Source: Apostichopus californicus (taxonomy: Eukaryota > Echinodermata > Holothuroidea > Aspidochirotida > Stichopodidae). Taken from it: a stretch of 59,250 nucleotides of DNA. The stretch is taken from the NCBI GenBank assembly GCA_020650975.1, contig JAIPMN010001108.1, positions 2,421 through 61,670 on the forward strand, given 5' to 3'. Positions 25,101 to 34,700 of this stretch are shown piece by piece. Position 1 is the stretch's first letter; the number at the start of each line of letters is the position of its first letter. The notes under the pieces are model-generated. The model ran no database searches, was not told the origin of the DNA, and saw only the letters and a list, made by a program, of their open reading frames with translations. The position numbers were made by a program, and so were the translations under genes.

Positions 25101-25986
25101 CTCTGTAGGCAAAGTAAGGTTTCAGATCAGCAGTGTATCCTTAAAGATCTGCTTTATTGGCTCCAATTATAGCACGCTGTAGCTAGGAAAGTTTTGTAAT
25201 TACGTAATCGTTCATATATAGACCTTAGGCGCAACAATTAGCCTGCATAGTCTTTTAACACCATACATTAGGCTCTTTGTGTAACACTGTGTGGAATATG
25301 TTCATGTCTACAGTGTAATTAATACCGCGTTCACACAAAGACCCTCATACAAGAAAAATATGTTGCAGGCGTTGCAGACTAGGCCTAATTGGTAAAAATG
25401 GGTCATTTTACGACCAAGGCAGGTCGATTATGTAATCTTAAGAAACTTTTCCATGAAAGCATGTCTATACAGCAGACCTAGGCTAGGCTATAGGCTTTAA
25501 GTTAAAGTTGTACTGTCCCTAGCCTGTAAGTTGTAACGTAGACTAGTAAGTTACGGCTACCTTAGTCACAGACTGGAATAAGCATACAGTTTAGAATAAG
25601 TTCTAAATACTAAGTACCATTCGCAATAGTCGTTGGGCCTACAAATACGAAATCAAGGTTTAACTTAGGCCTAACTGTCACTGCTCGGGATTACGCTAGG
25701 CCTAGCCTGTGTGTTCCACTAGTGATGTGTCTGAAATAAACTCGTTACAATGAAAAGCACTTACAATGTTTACACTCGCTTTGCGAAGCTCTTTGTTTTC
25801 ATTTTGCAAAGACTTGCACCTCATCTTGTAGGTTTCTAATTCAATCTTTAAAACCCTGTTCTCTTGTTCGAGAGAAGCCAGTCTTGTTTCCAGTTCTTCT
25901 CTTTTAGAAACGGGCGGAAGCTTCGTCGAGTCCGTATCACTCTCGATTTCGCTGGCACTAGCACTGTCAGCAGTGCCGTCCGCCAT
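4052..25986 (-). CDS. CCDC6: CCDC6 (coiled-coil domain-containing protein 6), eight coding exons
   Basis: Spliced CDS on the minus strand. Exons are 25986-25765, 18049-17900, 13868-13740, 10407-10304, 9321-9164, 6603-6346, 5643-5516 and 4129-4052 (stop at 4054-4052). Every junction is GT-AG and the frame stays open for 1227 nt, giving 408 aa; human CCDC6 is about 474 aa. Residues about 28-290 are heptad-rich coiled coil with repeated EQEEEF/EQEQE units. A conserved Ser/Pro region follows ([21 protein letters not shown]) and then a short Pro-rich tail. The start is favoured by A at -3, G at +4 and an in-frame TAA four codons upstream. In vertebrates CCDC6 is a cytoplasmic and nuclear coiled-coil phosphoprotein linked to the DNA-damage response, and it is the 5' partner of RET fusions. 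That function is known of the family, not visible here. Identity rests on near-continuous collinear similarity to human CCDC6. Confidence 0.95.
4474..4947. mobile_element. hAT-like MITE (non-autonomous DNA transposon)
   Basis: A 474-bp element in CCDC6 intron 7. It has 14-bp perfect terminal inverted repeats, CAGGGATGTGCCCA, and is flanked by a perfect 7-bp direct duplication GTTATGC (4467-4473 and 4948-4954). Termini beginning CAGGG fit the YARNG pattern of hAT elements, which normally make 8-bp duplications; one flanking base may have mutated. There is no transposase ORF. The right half repeats AGTGCTGGGCGG-type words. The boundaries are seen directly; the superfamily is inferred. Confidence 0.85.
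5516..5643 (-). CDS. CCDC6: CCDC6 exon 7 (residues 341-383)
   Basis: 128 nt. Acceptor TTTTGCAG, donor ATT|GTAAGC, ending in phase 0. Encodes a Ser/Pro/Gly-rich segment ending GPGMHI, comparable to the vertebrate SPGLHV. A second in-frame acceptor (TTCAG) 12 nt further in could remove four residues. Confidence 0.8.
5851..5890 (-). repeat. Dispersed EEDPA/hammerhead-like motif, copy 3
   Basis: In CCDC6 intron 6. The minus strand reads GCCTCAGAAGAAGATCCTGC and then TAAGATTGAAACATCAGGC. It is a diverged copy of the motif at 48221-48260 and 20562-20601. The outer GCCT/AGGC pairing is kept, while the internal hairpin is degraded. The element body probably extends upstream on the minus strand (to about 6240), but I could not define its ends. 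Confidence 0.6.
6346..6603 (-). CDS. CCDC6: CCDC6 exon 6 (residues 255-341)
   Basis: 258 nt. Acceptor AAACAG, donor CCAG|GTGAGG, ending in phase 1. It encodes the last coiled coil ([17 protein letters not shown]), the invariant [13 protein letters not shown] block and the [12 protein letters not shown] phospho-motif region. The reading frame stays open past the donor to a TAA near 6266; see findings. Confidence 0.93.
8236..8640 (-). repeat. Probable retroelement 3' fragment with A-rich tail
   Basis: Read on the minus strand, the segment ends in TTGTTGTATATATGTTGTGA followed by an A-rich tail of AAATAAA-type units (about 8236-8262), as in LINE or SINE 3' ends. It lies in CCDC6 intron 5. No reverse-transcriptase motif was found, so the class is uncertain. 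A purine-only tract at about 8392-8460 lies inside it. Confidence 0.35.
8392..8460 (+). repeat. Polypurine tract (A/G-rich, nearly uninterrupted)
   Basis: About 65 bases composed almost only of A and G (AAGAAAAAG-type units) in CCDC6 intron 5, with a single C and two T's near the left end. Such tracts can form triplex DNA; no function is shown here. Confidence 0.7.
9164..9321 (-). CDS. CCDC6: CCDC6 exon 5 (residues 202-255)
   Basis: 158 nt. Acceptor AATAG, donor C|GTAAGT, ending in phase 1. Contains [14 protein letters not shown], which matches the vertebrate LDQPVSAPPSPRDI hinge, and then the helix [16 protein letters not shown]. Confidence 0.94.
9640..10090. repeat. Diverged tandem units of a dispersed repeat, locus 1
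   Basis: In CCDC6 intron 4. At least two diverged units share words with the locus at 42505-43090: CTTCTTGAGATACCG, AAGCTTCCTTTCCTAAGATA, AAGGTTTTCTCACTT and GACCTCAAATGACCTC. Unit length is about 150 bp. No ORF and no terminal repeats were seen. This is a short satellite-like or element-derived family. Confidence 0.6.
10304..10407 (-). CDS. CCDC6: CCDC6 exon 4 (residues 168-202)
   Basis: 104 nt. Acceptor CTACAG, donor AG|GTAAGA, ending in phase 2. Coiled-coil module beginning LRREKVDLE and containing [19 protein letters not shown], almost identical to the vertebrate segment. Confidence 0.94.
11603..11606. other. Assembly gap (4 N) in a poly-T run
   Basis: Four undetermined bases between T homopolymers in CCDC6 intron 3. 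This is an unresolved homopolymer length rather than biology. Confidence 0.98.
11803..11815. other. Assembly gap (13 N) next to T and C runs
   Basis: Thirteen undetermined bases in CCDC6 intron 3, followed by a T run and then a long C run (about 11831-11845). Low-complexity sequence is the likely cause. Confidence 0.98.
13740..13868 (-). CDS. CCDC6: CCDC6 exon 3 (residues 125-167)
   Basis: 129 nt, phase 0 at both ends, with donor GAG|GTACAG. Coiled-coil module beginning LRQEKMQLE and containing [12 protein letters not shown]. It is a paralogue of the next exon. Confidence 0.94.
15225..15440. mobile_element. Foldback (hairpin) element with 30-bp perfect arms
   Basis: In CCDC6 intron 2. Bases 15225-15254 (starting AGCAACCATTTCCCATTTAG) are the exact reverse complement of 15411-15440. 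The pairing resumes after a roughly 12-base insertion in the left arm and continues through TTTTCC..GGTCA, giving arms of about 55-68 bp around a short loop. Consistent with a foldback or MITE-type element. No target duplication was identified, so the outer boundary is taken from where the pairing stops. Confidence 0.75.
16694..16975 (+). repeat. Dispersed repeat, copy A
   Basis: About 280 bp in CCDC6 intron 2, starting CTTTTTGGTTTCCCG. It is clearly homologous to 22745-22972: both share CTCTTACC.ACCTTGCAAAA, CCATGGATTGCAAAGTCGG, GAGTCTATGCATG.TAAGTTC and CAACATTTCATA/GAAACATTTCATA. This copy has about 70 extra bases in the middle. No ORF. Confidence 0.75.
17900..18049 (-). CDS. CCDC6: CCDC6 exon 2 (residues 75-124)
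   Basis: 150 nt, phase 0 at both ends. A T-rich tract plus TAG forms the acceptor and CAG|GTAAGC the donor. It carries two copies of the EQEEEF unit ([11 protein letters not shown] and [11 protein letters not shown]) separated by a Lys/Glu-rich helix, as in vertebrate CCDC6. Confidence 0.95.
19861..19898 (+). repeat. G-rich purine tract, quadruplex-capable
   Basis: GGGAGGGGGAGGGAGGGAGG continuing into GGGGTGGGG gives at least five runs of three or more G with one-base loops. It lies on the non-template strand of intron 1 as far as CCDC6 is concerned (CCDC6 is on minus). Confidence 0.75.
20562..20601 (+). repeat. Dispersed EEDPA/hammerhead-like motif, copy 1
   Basis: Reads GCCTTTGAAGAAGATCCTGC and then TAGGATCGAAACGTGCTGC. 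The GATCCT/AGGATC hairpin and the GAAACGT are intact. The first core base (C to T) and the 3' AGGC arm are altered. Lies in CCDC6 intron 1. Confidence 0.65.
21038..21088 (+). repeat. GGGT/GGGC tandem tract, quadruplex-capable
   Basis: Repeated GGGTGGGTGGGTGGG-type units followed by GGTTGG-type units in CCDC6 intron 1. This simple repeat matches the G-quadruplex pattern. Confidence 0.75.
21780..22680 (+). repeat. Three diverged copies of a repeat, two with a palindromic core
   Basis: Copies lie at about 21780-21855, 22140-22225 and 22567-22680, spaced roughly 400 bp apart. All share a CATATT/CATGTT...ATCGTAATTCAAG-type word followed by ..CTTTTTTCCTC. The middle copy has a near-perfect palindrome at 22147-22171 (arms CGTGGGGG and CCCCCACG around TAAATTTA). 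The last copy has the corresponding GACGTAAATTTACAC. No ORF. The family is unknown to me. Confidence 0.55.
22745..22972 (+). repeat. Dispersed repeat, copy B
   Basis: About 230 bp in CCDC6 intron 1, homologous to copy A at 16694-16975 and in the same orientation. It lacks the central insert of copy A. Confidence 0.75.
25765..25986 (-). CDS. CCDC6: CCDC6 exon 1 (residues 1-74)
   Basis: 222 nt, ending in phase 0 before the donor GTAAGT. It encodes a Ser/Asp/Glu-rich acidic N-terminus ([13 protein letters not shown]...) and then the first coiled coil ([19 protein letters not shown]), which matches the vertebrate start. The vertebrate poly-Gly tract is absent. Confidence 0.95.
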
Positions 25987-26120
25987 GATTGTCTGTTAAG
26001 TTTAAGTATCAGCAAATTAAGTCTTGCAGGATTTCGATTGTAGTCAGAATAATTTATGTACAGTCAATACCACTAGCAGTACCCCATCTGTACTTTCCTA
26101 TTGGCCTACAACTGTACTAG
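25987..26120 (-). promoter_or_regulatory. CCDC6: CCDC6 5' UTR and presumptive promoter region
   Basis: Sequence just upstream of the CCDC6 ATG on the minus strand. An in-frame TAA lies 12 nt upstream of the ATG, so no longer N-terminus is possible without an upstream exon. No TATA box is obvious. GCCTA/TAGGC words are dense on both sides of this point. The exact transcription start cannot be read from the sequence. Confidence 0.4.
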
Positions 26121-26758
26121 TACACTTCTAGCCTAGCCTATATGCATATTCAATGTGCACTGGGTTTGTAATGTTAGGCGCTAGAGCACTGCACTAAATA
26201 AGAAACAGTTGGTAAGGCGAACAAAAATCGTCATCGAACTCTGCTCATGCGCACAAGCAATAGCTATAATGTGAAAAAGTACGGAACGTCGAGATATGCG
26301 GTCCAAATATGCTGAACTTGGCCAGAAAATGTAAAAAAAATTGGCATCTGGTGAGGGGCCTGGGTGAGCGGACAGGGTGAATAGACATGGTGAGTTAACG
26401 AGAGTTAGGTGACAATGGTGAGGGGGAAACTGGCACCGGAATGAACAATGAAGAATGATGATTGGGTAGATAATTGACAGCGGGACGAAGCAAGAGGGTA
26501 CATTGAAAGGATGAATTAGTTGAGATAATTAGATCTAGGGAAAGGGAATCAAGTGTACAAACCGATATTGTGGTATTAATTGGTACATTATACCGGAATG
26601 TTTCAAACCTGCAAATTTGAAATATAATTCTTATCAACACAGTTGATTGGCTGACTGTATATGTTATAATCATTCAGTTGCGGCCTCAATTGAAAACTTA
26701 CGCTGACAAACTTTCGGAAAGTCTGACGAAAACAATGTTTGGCTGAGACAAGATTAAC

Positions 26759-27213
26759 CAGTGGCGTCGCCAGACATTTCAATCTTGGGGGCACAGGCCA
26801 GGGGGAGGGGGGGGGGGGGGCNNNNNNNNNNNNNNNNNNNNNNNNNNNNNNNNNNNNNNNNNNNNNNNNNNNNNNNNNNNNNNNNNNNNNNNNNNNNNNN
26901 NNNNNNNNNNNNNNNNNNNNNNNNNNNNNNNNNNNNNNNNNNNNNNNNNNNNNNNNNNNNNNNNNNNNNNNNNNNNNNNNNNNNNNNNNNNNNNNNNNNN
27001 NNNNNNNNNNNNNNNNNNNNNNNNNNNNNNNNNNNNNNNNNNNNNNNNNNNNNNNNNNNNNNNNNNNNNNNNNNNNNNNNNNNNNNNNNNNNNNNNNNNN
27101 NNNNNNNNNNNNNNNNNNNNNNNNNNNNNNNNNNNNNNNNNNNNNNNNNNNNNNNNNNNNNNNNNNNNNNNNNNNNNNNNNNCCCCCCCCCCCCCCCCTT
27201 GGCGACGCCACTG
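26759..27213. mobile_element. hAT-like DNA element with interior lost in an assembly gap
   Basis: Left terminus CAGTGGCGTCGCCA at 26759 and its exact reverse complement ending at 27213 form 14-bp terminal inverted repeats of the YARNG type. The 8-bp flanks AGATTAAC (26751-26758) and CTATTAAC (27214-27221) agree at six of eight positions, consistent with an old 8-bp target duplication. The interior is a G run, 361 N and a C run, so its content and true length are unknown. Confidence 0.75.
26822..27182. other. Assembly gap (361 N)
   Basis: Undetermined bases lying wholly inside the transposon-like element and bordered by G and C homopolymers. Any reading frame drawn across it is an artefact. 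Confidence 0.99.
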
Positions 27214-27221
27214 CTATTAAC

Positions 27222-30200
27222 GAAGCTATATTCACCAGCGATCACTGAGTTCTTCAATAACAATAGTTATGGAAACAAATTTTCATGTAATTCTGATCGA
27301 TATTATGACAATCAATCATGGGCATTCGTGTAGGCTACGTATGCGATGAAAACTTTAGATGCTCTGATAAGAAATTGGGGGGGGGGGGCGTATCACACCA
27401 TTACTAGCAGGGGCATATAAATGCATTTCCTTTCCATCCCACTATTTGTTGTTGTGATTTGGAACACTTAACAGAGGTACTCTCACACCCAGCCCCGCCG
27501 GCGTCTCTTCGATTCGCTTTAATATAGACTAGCACCAGCATTCCCACAGTAAAACTTCGAAGCGCCCATACACTGGTTTTAAGAACGTGATGACATGGGC
27601 TTGAAAGTCTTTCGACGGCGATAGGGCGCAGATAAGGCTTCTCGCTTTTTCAAGAATTACTTGTCTAGTCTACTAGTGTACGTGTCTTGATCATAGAAAT
27701 AAAGAGGGCCCTTTATAGTTCTTTGGTCTTGATCTATATCCCCGTACATAGTTATAGATCGTCAATGTCAGTTACCATGGTAGAGGCATAAGGAAAATAA
27801 GGGACAGGCGCACTAGAGCTTTTCAAAGTGGCCGGAGGTGCAGGAATGCCCCCCCCCCCAATCCCCAAGTGCCTACCCCAATGTAGTTTCACATAAACAA
27901 AAAATTAAAACATGAGGAATTTTCAATAACACAACGAAATTTAGATAATGCAAGGAGTAGAGAGAGGTACGTTGGGTGGAGCCTTTGTGGATGCAAATAT
28001 AACTTAGCGGACCTGAGGTTACGATCCTAAAAGGTCTGTTGAAAGCTTTATGAACAAAATTGCAACATTAATTGATTGGTTTCATATATTCGAGCTGGAT
28101 ATTGTTTCCAACTCAATGCTTTACCTGTACTGTTTTACAAGTATGTAAAGCACATTACACGCATATATCACTTTACGTAGTCAATTTTAACTTGGCGCCA
28201 TCCACATTTTAATTTTATTCATGACATTGTGTTGCTGGTCTGATAGCCTTTTAGCGCTTATATTATAATGCAGTGCATAGGTCACGAAGCCTAGCCACTT
28301 TCAGCAGATTTTTTACAGACGACACATTCCATTTTAGTCCACACATGTGTGTGTTTGGAACATAATTTCACGAAAAATATCTCAAGACGTTGCTAAAAAT
28401 TCTTTTGAAAGCTTAAGGGTGGTAAGTGCCATATATTTTTATCAAATCTATGAATTTAGAGGCCCTAATAGAAAGCCTAACTTTAAGCTAGGCCGGCTTA
28501 GGCCAGTAATGTCATACAATCAGCGTTTGCCGCGCAGAATCGTACTGCCGGAAGGGTATTGTTCAAGTCTGACGAATGACGTTCTTGTCGATGAAACAGA
28601 ATCCATTTTTTGGAACATAAATTGAAGTTAATCAGTGTCATCGGTGGCAATTTTCAATTGAGAGATTTATAAAGGTGATTGCCGAGGACAAATTCATATT
28701 ACTAATTTAGGCTACAGTGTCCTAACGAGTAAAATGTTAGTAACAATTGACCCTAGGCTAACGTTAGGTCCTAAATTTCTATGGCGGCCATTACTAGTCC
28801 ATATGCAAATAAGCACATCCTAACATAATGACTGTAGTAGTGTAGTAACTGTGCACTGCATGCAGTACACTGTGTACTGTAGTGTTATGACAGCAATAGT
28901 AATACAGTGTTAGAACATGCAACTGTAACTAACGGTGTTCGTAGCAGACGGTAAGGACAGTTTTGATCGTTTTTTTGCTTAGCTTAAGGTCTCTTAGGAA
29001 TTATTCTGAAACAAGATGTGGTAAGGTCGGAATTGTCGCTTTAAAGCTGTGGTGTAACAGAAGTTGTTAATGGCTTAACAAGTAAAATTCAATACCAGGT
29101 CGAATAGGCTATGTTGTGTAGCAAGGCCAAAGTCATCTAATTCGGGCGCGATTTAGGCTAGGCCTATAGCCGATGCGCCTCACAAATAACAACATTAACA
29201 GTTCTAACAGACACTAATTTTGTATGAAATTGACTTGAATAAACGGTATTTGATGGCTTGATCCATGTCATGCCTGTAAATGTGAGGTAAGGACTGACTA
29301 AGGCATTGTACAGAATGTCAATTACTGTAGGCCTAGGCTTAGCCTAACTCAGTCAATGTCTGTTTCAGGGAAGGTTTCTAGTAGTTATAATAGGCCTATA
29401 GCCTATATACCATTAAGCTCAACTTAACAATATCTCTTTGCATAGTCCTGGGGTGAAAAGGAAAACACATAGGCTAACCCTCAAAGTCAAACTACTGTAA
29501 TATACAAACATGTATTAGCCTAGCCTATGTAATAATATGTATTGATGACATCCATACATGTTACAATATAAATGCCTTTCAATTATAAGTATGTACCTAC
29601 AAGTAGAAAGTATATTGATAATAGCCTTGAAACATGTATATTACTAAAGGAATGACCTTGAAGTACAATACCAGGGCTCCACAAGCCTGTGTATAGGTAA
29701 AACAGGCTAATACATGCAGTTAAAATCTCAAACATTAAGGATTTTCATTCAAAATTTAGTCATAGTACATGGATACTTCGAGCCTTAAAACACCCAAAAA
29801 CTATAACTTCCTTTTATTGACAAATATGTAAGTACATACTTGCACACGGTCATTTTTGAGAGAAAATAACTATAGCTTCGTATTTTTCGTGAAATTGGCT
29901 CTTGCTGTAGGTTGTCATGGTGAAATCGTGGATTTCTTAGGGGTGTCCGAACTTCGCAGTGTTCCGAACTTCGCAATACTGACTATACCCTCTTTAACAT
30001 TTGTGCACACAGGATGGTACTAGATCTCTTTTAGAAAAAATAATCAGAACTTTTCAAGATGACACATATTGGCTTTTTAGCTGTCAAAAACGATCTCTTT
30101 TATCACATGGGAGCAACTGTACAACCTCATAAATTAATTATGGAAAATGGTAGAGCCCTAAATTGTGGTATATATAATAAGAAATTGATACTTACAATTT

Positions 30201-31665
30201 TAGAGTACGAGAATTTCATAGCTCTTGCATGGCTATGTTAGTGATAATTAAGCAACAAAAACCCTTTATCATACTGAATCGCAAATATCAACGAAATAAC
30301 AACTCCAAAGTTGCATAACTTAGAAGCATAACATAGGCAGTCATTGTTACAATAACTTATGTTTTCATTGGTCTGGATGATATTAAGCTTTAAGAAGCTC
30401 AACTCACTGAAGCAATATTCTTGGGGCAATTAATAACCAAAATGGCATATATTTTAGCGAAAAATACAAACATTGAATAGTTTGGCATTAAACAATACAA
30501 TGTTAGAATATCCTAAATATTTAATTACTCTTTTTGAGGGGGAGGCTCTATAGTTTTCTGTAATAGAAATGTAGTGAGATGTTCAATTGCTAAGAAATAG
30601 GACCTAAAAAGATAAAAAACATGCCAAAAGATATGGCTACCAAATTGCAAAATTTCAAATAGTCATAAATCAGACAATTTTGAAGCAATGCAACTGAAAT
30701 TTTTACAGTAAGCTTATTGCTTAGTAGTAATTTTTGGAGAGGGTCCAGCAACAGCCACCCATTATTTGACACAGAATGACCCACATGTATATGAAATTAC
30801 GTTGTTTTGAATGGAAGTTTGTATGAAGATCTGGGATAAATTCATCCTCACTGTTATGTTGATTTCCTTCGAGTGGAAACATCAGTTTTGAGTCTCCCCA
30901 TAAAAATAAGCTGATTGCACCCACCTGGTCTCTCCCCTCCCAACTCCTGTCAAAGAAACAAATATCTCCTAGGTGTTAGTTTCTTCACTTGAACTATTTT
31001 GCATGCAGCCTACATAAAAATCATTCTTTAACGCACACATCATCTAGTACATCAACCAAGGAAACCTGTACCAGTGAACTCTTTTGTATCACATGAAAGT
31101 TCCCCTTTGCACATTATGCAAGGTGCAGTACAGTACAGTAGCTTCTGACTGGTTACAGTGTGGGATTGCTTTAACACCATACTGTAGTTAATTAGCTTGT
31201 CAAGTAGTGCTCTGTAGTATTTATTAGCCAATTAAAATACGGACGCAAGTATTATTATTATACTGCAACTCTGCAAACGCACATATTTTCAATTTGTAGT
31301 TTTCATCCCAACTCCAGTTGTCACACCTAACGAAAAACTCCCCCATATATCGTAAGCCCATATTACTACAGGCTCCTCATTATGAAAAATAAATTGGTCA
31401 ATTGTTGTTTTGATTTCCAAGTTGATTTTCAAAATGTAATTATACTTCATAATTCATATATGAAAACTTGTTAATTGTTAAGTACAGTACTTGAATTTTG
31501 CATGATAAATGTGCTTATACTGTCAATAAGGCTAAATGAGCCTCTGCATCATAGGTACCAGGGAAGTTTGTGTTCTACTTTTTTGTTTGTAATACAGTAG
31601 TTGGAGAAAAAAGTGAATACTGAATAGCAGCTCTTCATCATTTTCTTTCCCATTGAATTTTTCAG
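27222..31665. other. Intergenic region between CCDC6 and the zinc-finger gene
   Basis: No coding exon was recognised. TAGGC/GCCTA words are dense at 28.2-29.5 kb, as they are near the CCDC6 start, so a noncoding first exon of the zinc-finger gene may lie here. Donor-like sites include GACG|GTAAGG (exon end at 28950) and GAG|GTAAGG (near 29286), but I cannot choose. A 12-bp palindrome ACTGCATGCAGT is at 28855-28866. Confidence 0.5.
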
Positions 31666-31758
31666 AACAGACTGCTCTCCGTACATTGGTGAACAGTGCT
31701 ACTGTAGCTGTCTGTGCTATGAAATGGTCCTGAAGCTGACCTGAAAGGAATAAGCAAT
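31666..31758 (+). promoter_or_regulatory. 5' leader of the zinc-finger gene with two small uORFs
   Basis: A pyrimidine-rich tract ending TTTTTCAG at 31665 is a good splice acceptor, so the leader probably begins here and joins an upstream noncoding exon. Two overlapping short uORFs precede the main ATG: 31719-31733 (4 codons) and 31724-31744 (6 codons, G at -3 and G at +4). The second ends 14 nt before the main start, which itself has A at -3 and G at +4. Confidence 0.55.
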
Positions 31759-34700
31759 ATGGAAGAACAGAAGCTAATCGAGCAGACCAATTCAGGTGTC
31801 GACAACCCTCAGTTCTATGAGGTGGTTGTAATGGACAGTAGTAAGCAGGAGGAAGATGAACTCGATAGTACCTCTGATGGGATAACAGTCACTCTCAAGG
31901 ACAGTACCACTGATGAAGATGTCCCCATGAACGTATCCACAAGTGAGGGCATCCTCGTCTCTCAAAACGTGGTCAGCCAAGGTGATATACAAATAGCTGA
32001 ACTCCAGACTACCGGAGGGAGTCAGGAGGTGGCCGTCGTATACACATCGGCGAGCGCGGTCCCACAGATACAATACGTAACTCAGACATCATCATCCGCA
32101 GTGGGCATGGACGAAGGGATCCAGCATAAAATTGTGTTACAGGGAGAACAAGGGAAGCAACAGATTGTAATTGGAGAAGTGCAAACTCTCCCTCAGGAAA
32201 TACAAGCCACAATTTTAAACACGATCGAAGAAATCAAAACGGTGAAGATGGAGGATTCGATTCAAGCAGTCCCAGAAATTGACCCAAAGGACTCCATCTC
32301 TGGCATTGTTGGAAACAAGACGGTGGTTCACAGCGAGTCAAGTATAAGTGGCGTCAGTGGTATCACAACGTGTGCCAGGAATGACCAGCCTCTCGATGAC
32401 ATGGTACCACCGCAGATATTGGCTACGGAGGACGAAAACACCGGTCCAGATGATATTCCAATGGAGACCAATGAGGTTCAACTGATACAACAGACAGTGA
32501 CTTCCACAGAGGTCATTACCCAAGAGAACACAGACTTGCCCTCCTCGGAAGAGGACAAGGTCATTGATGGATCCTGCCTTGAAGAGGCTATCGAAGGTAC
32601 CAGCAAGGCAGATGAGTCATCTAAAGGAAGTGATGAGGTGAATATGGCCAAATTTGCGCCTTTGATCTTGGCACCTTCTAAGAGAGATAAATCATCAGGA
32701 ATGCCAAGCAAGATATTGATGGATAAACCAAGGATCGTGAGCATTTCTCATGGGACTGCAGGGTCAGAGGGCAATGGGCAGATGGACGTCCCAAACTTCA
32801 TGGACGGTACCGACGGCGACGACATAAGTAACCAGGAGGGTTTGTCATTGGTCCAAGGTGGAGCTGCCATTCTCACCTCTGTCGATGATGTTTCTGTCTC
32901 GCAAGGTTATGTAATTACTCCCTCAGTGACCGTTTCCACAAAGGCTGGTGTTTCTGGTCAAGCCAAGACAGGCAAAGGGGAAGGAGAAAAGGATGCACCA
33001 GAATCTTTGCTGGTGAACGTTGAATCACTTGAACCTAAAAAAGAAGCCAAAAAGATAGACGATGGTTCAACAGGGAAGTCGACCCCGGACGGAAAGCAAA
33101 AGGGTAAAAAGGGCAAGAACGAGATGCTTCACGGGATGCAGTTACTTAGCGAATGTGCTATGAGGTTAGAAAATCAGGATGGCGGCCCAGATGAGGAAGG
33201 TGCAACAGAGGAAACTGGGAAGGAAGATGAAACCACTGCTGAGCCAAGCACGATTGAAGAAGCTGTAGAAGAAGTCCCAGACAAGGAAGAAGTTGTGGAT
33301 GAAGAGAGTGCTGATGTAGATGTAGAAAAGAAGGAGGAACCACAGTTGCAGGAGGTTGAGGAAGTGGAGGAGGAGGAGGTTGAGACTGAGATTGAGAAGG
33401 ACTCCCTGCAAGAGGTACAGCTCACTATACAGCAAGTGGCATCAGAGGGCCATGAACTGGTAGCAGAACCAATCCTTGAGACCACAGGGCCGGTGCAGAC
33501 TACCACGGAAGTAGTAGTTACCAGTCAGGGGCAGGTGCTGAAGGCGGTGCCAGGTTCTAACTTTGTGTCTGTCCCGATGGAGATAGGGAATAATCAGGAA
33601 GTCGTCATCGATTCGCAACAGATTAGCGAGGAGCTGATCCCTATGGTTCAGGAAGAGGTCATTCTGGAAATAGTCGAAGGCGACCAAATAGTTGTGAACA
33701 GTTCCGGGGCATTGAACGACCTGTACGGGGGTCAGTCATTAGAGGGGGAGAAGGCTTACATACCCATGCAAGGACTGGCGTCTTCGCTGATGCAGCAGCA
33801 GCAAGGCAATCTACCCTCCAGTCACCGACTTCAAACGTACTCGCAAGAACTCAAGAGGCAGAAGAAGCGCTCCAAAAAGCGTGGAACGAAACATAAGAAC
33901 GTCAGCAGCTCCCCTCAGAGCAGGAAGAGAATAAAGAAGGAGCCGTCGTCGTCGGGAGAGAGCGGCAGACAGAAATACCAGTGCCACGTCTGTCAAAAAC
34001 TGTTTGAAAAGATGAAGGAGCTGAGAGATCATTTGCTGGTACATTACAACACAAAAGGTTACGTCTGTGACTTCTGTAACAAGACTTTCTCCTCCAGTAG
34101 TCACCTCCGTAGGCACGTCATGATTCACACGGGCGAACGACCACACAAGTGCGACTATTGCGGAGAAGGTTTCATTCAGGCCGTGCAATTACGGGTGCAT
34201 AAACAGCGGCACAGCCACGGGCCCCCGCCGCCCTTATCCAGAGCTCCACCCAAGACTAAGAAGACCAAGAAGAAAACCAAACCAACCAAAACCGATAAAG
34301 GTCAAAAGTATCAGTGTCCAATTTGCAAAGTCAAACATAAGAGCAAGAAAAAGATCAAGGCCCACATGAAGATTCACAGCAATGTCAAAACATTCAAATG
34401 TAAGGAATGCAATGAAGTTTTCAGAAACAAGAATCAGTTGACCATCCACGAGGGTCGCCACAAGGGCAAACCGGAGCTACAGTGCTCGTACTGCGGTAAG
34501 GCCTTCGATACGTCTAGTCACATGAAACGCCACGAGCGGATCCACACCGGTGAGAAGCCATACAAATGCCAATTTTGCGACAAGTCCTTCATTCAAGGAG
34601 TCCAGCTCCGTCTACACGAGCGCATCCACACCGGTGAGCGACCCCACGTCTGCACGTACTGCGGCAAAGCGTTCGCCCGAACGCAGTATCTGAAGCGCCA

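Larger units (their letters stand above)
18050..25764 (-). other. CCDC6 intron 1 (7.7 kb)
   Basis: No exon was recognised inside this intron. It holds dispersed repeat copy B, the motif copy at 20562-20601, G-rich tracts at 19861-19898 and about 21038-21066, a long G run near 20351-20365, and the palindromic repeat group at 21780-22680. TACAGTA/TACTGTA words are frequent throughout. A first-intron enhancer is possible but nothing shows it directly. Confidence 0.85.

Noticed and set aside
26603..27333. Long reading frames of 169-210 codons on both strands
   Set aside because: They consist mostly of undetermined residues across the 361-N gap; no coding evidence remains outside it.
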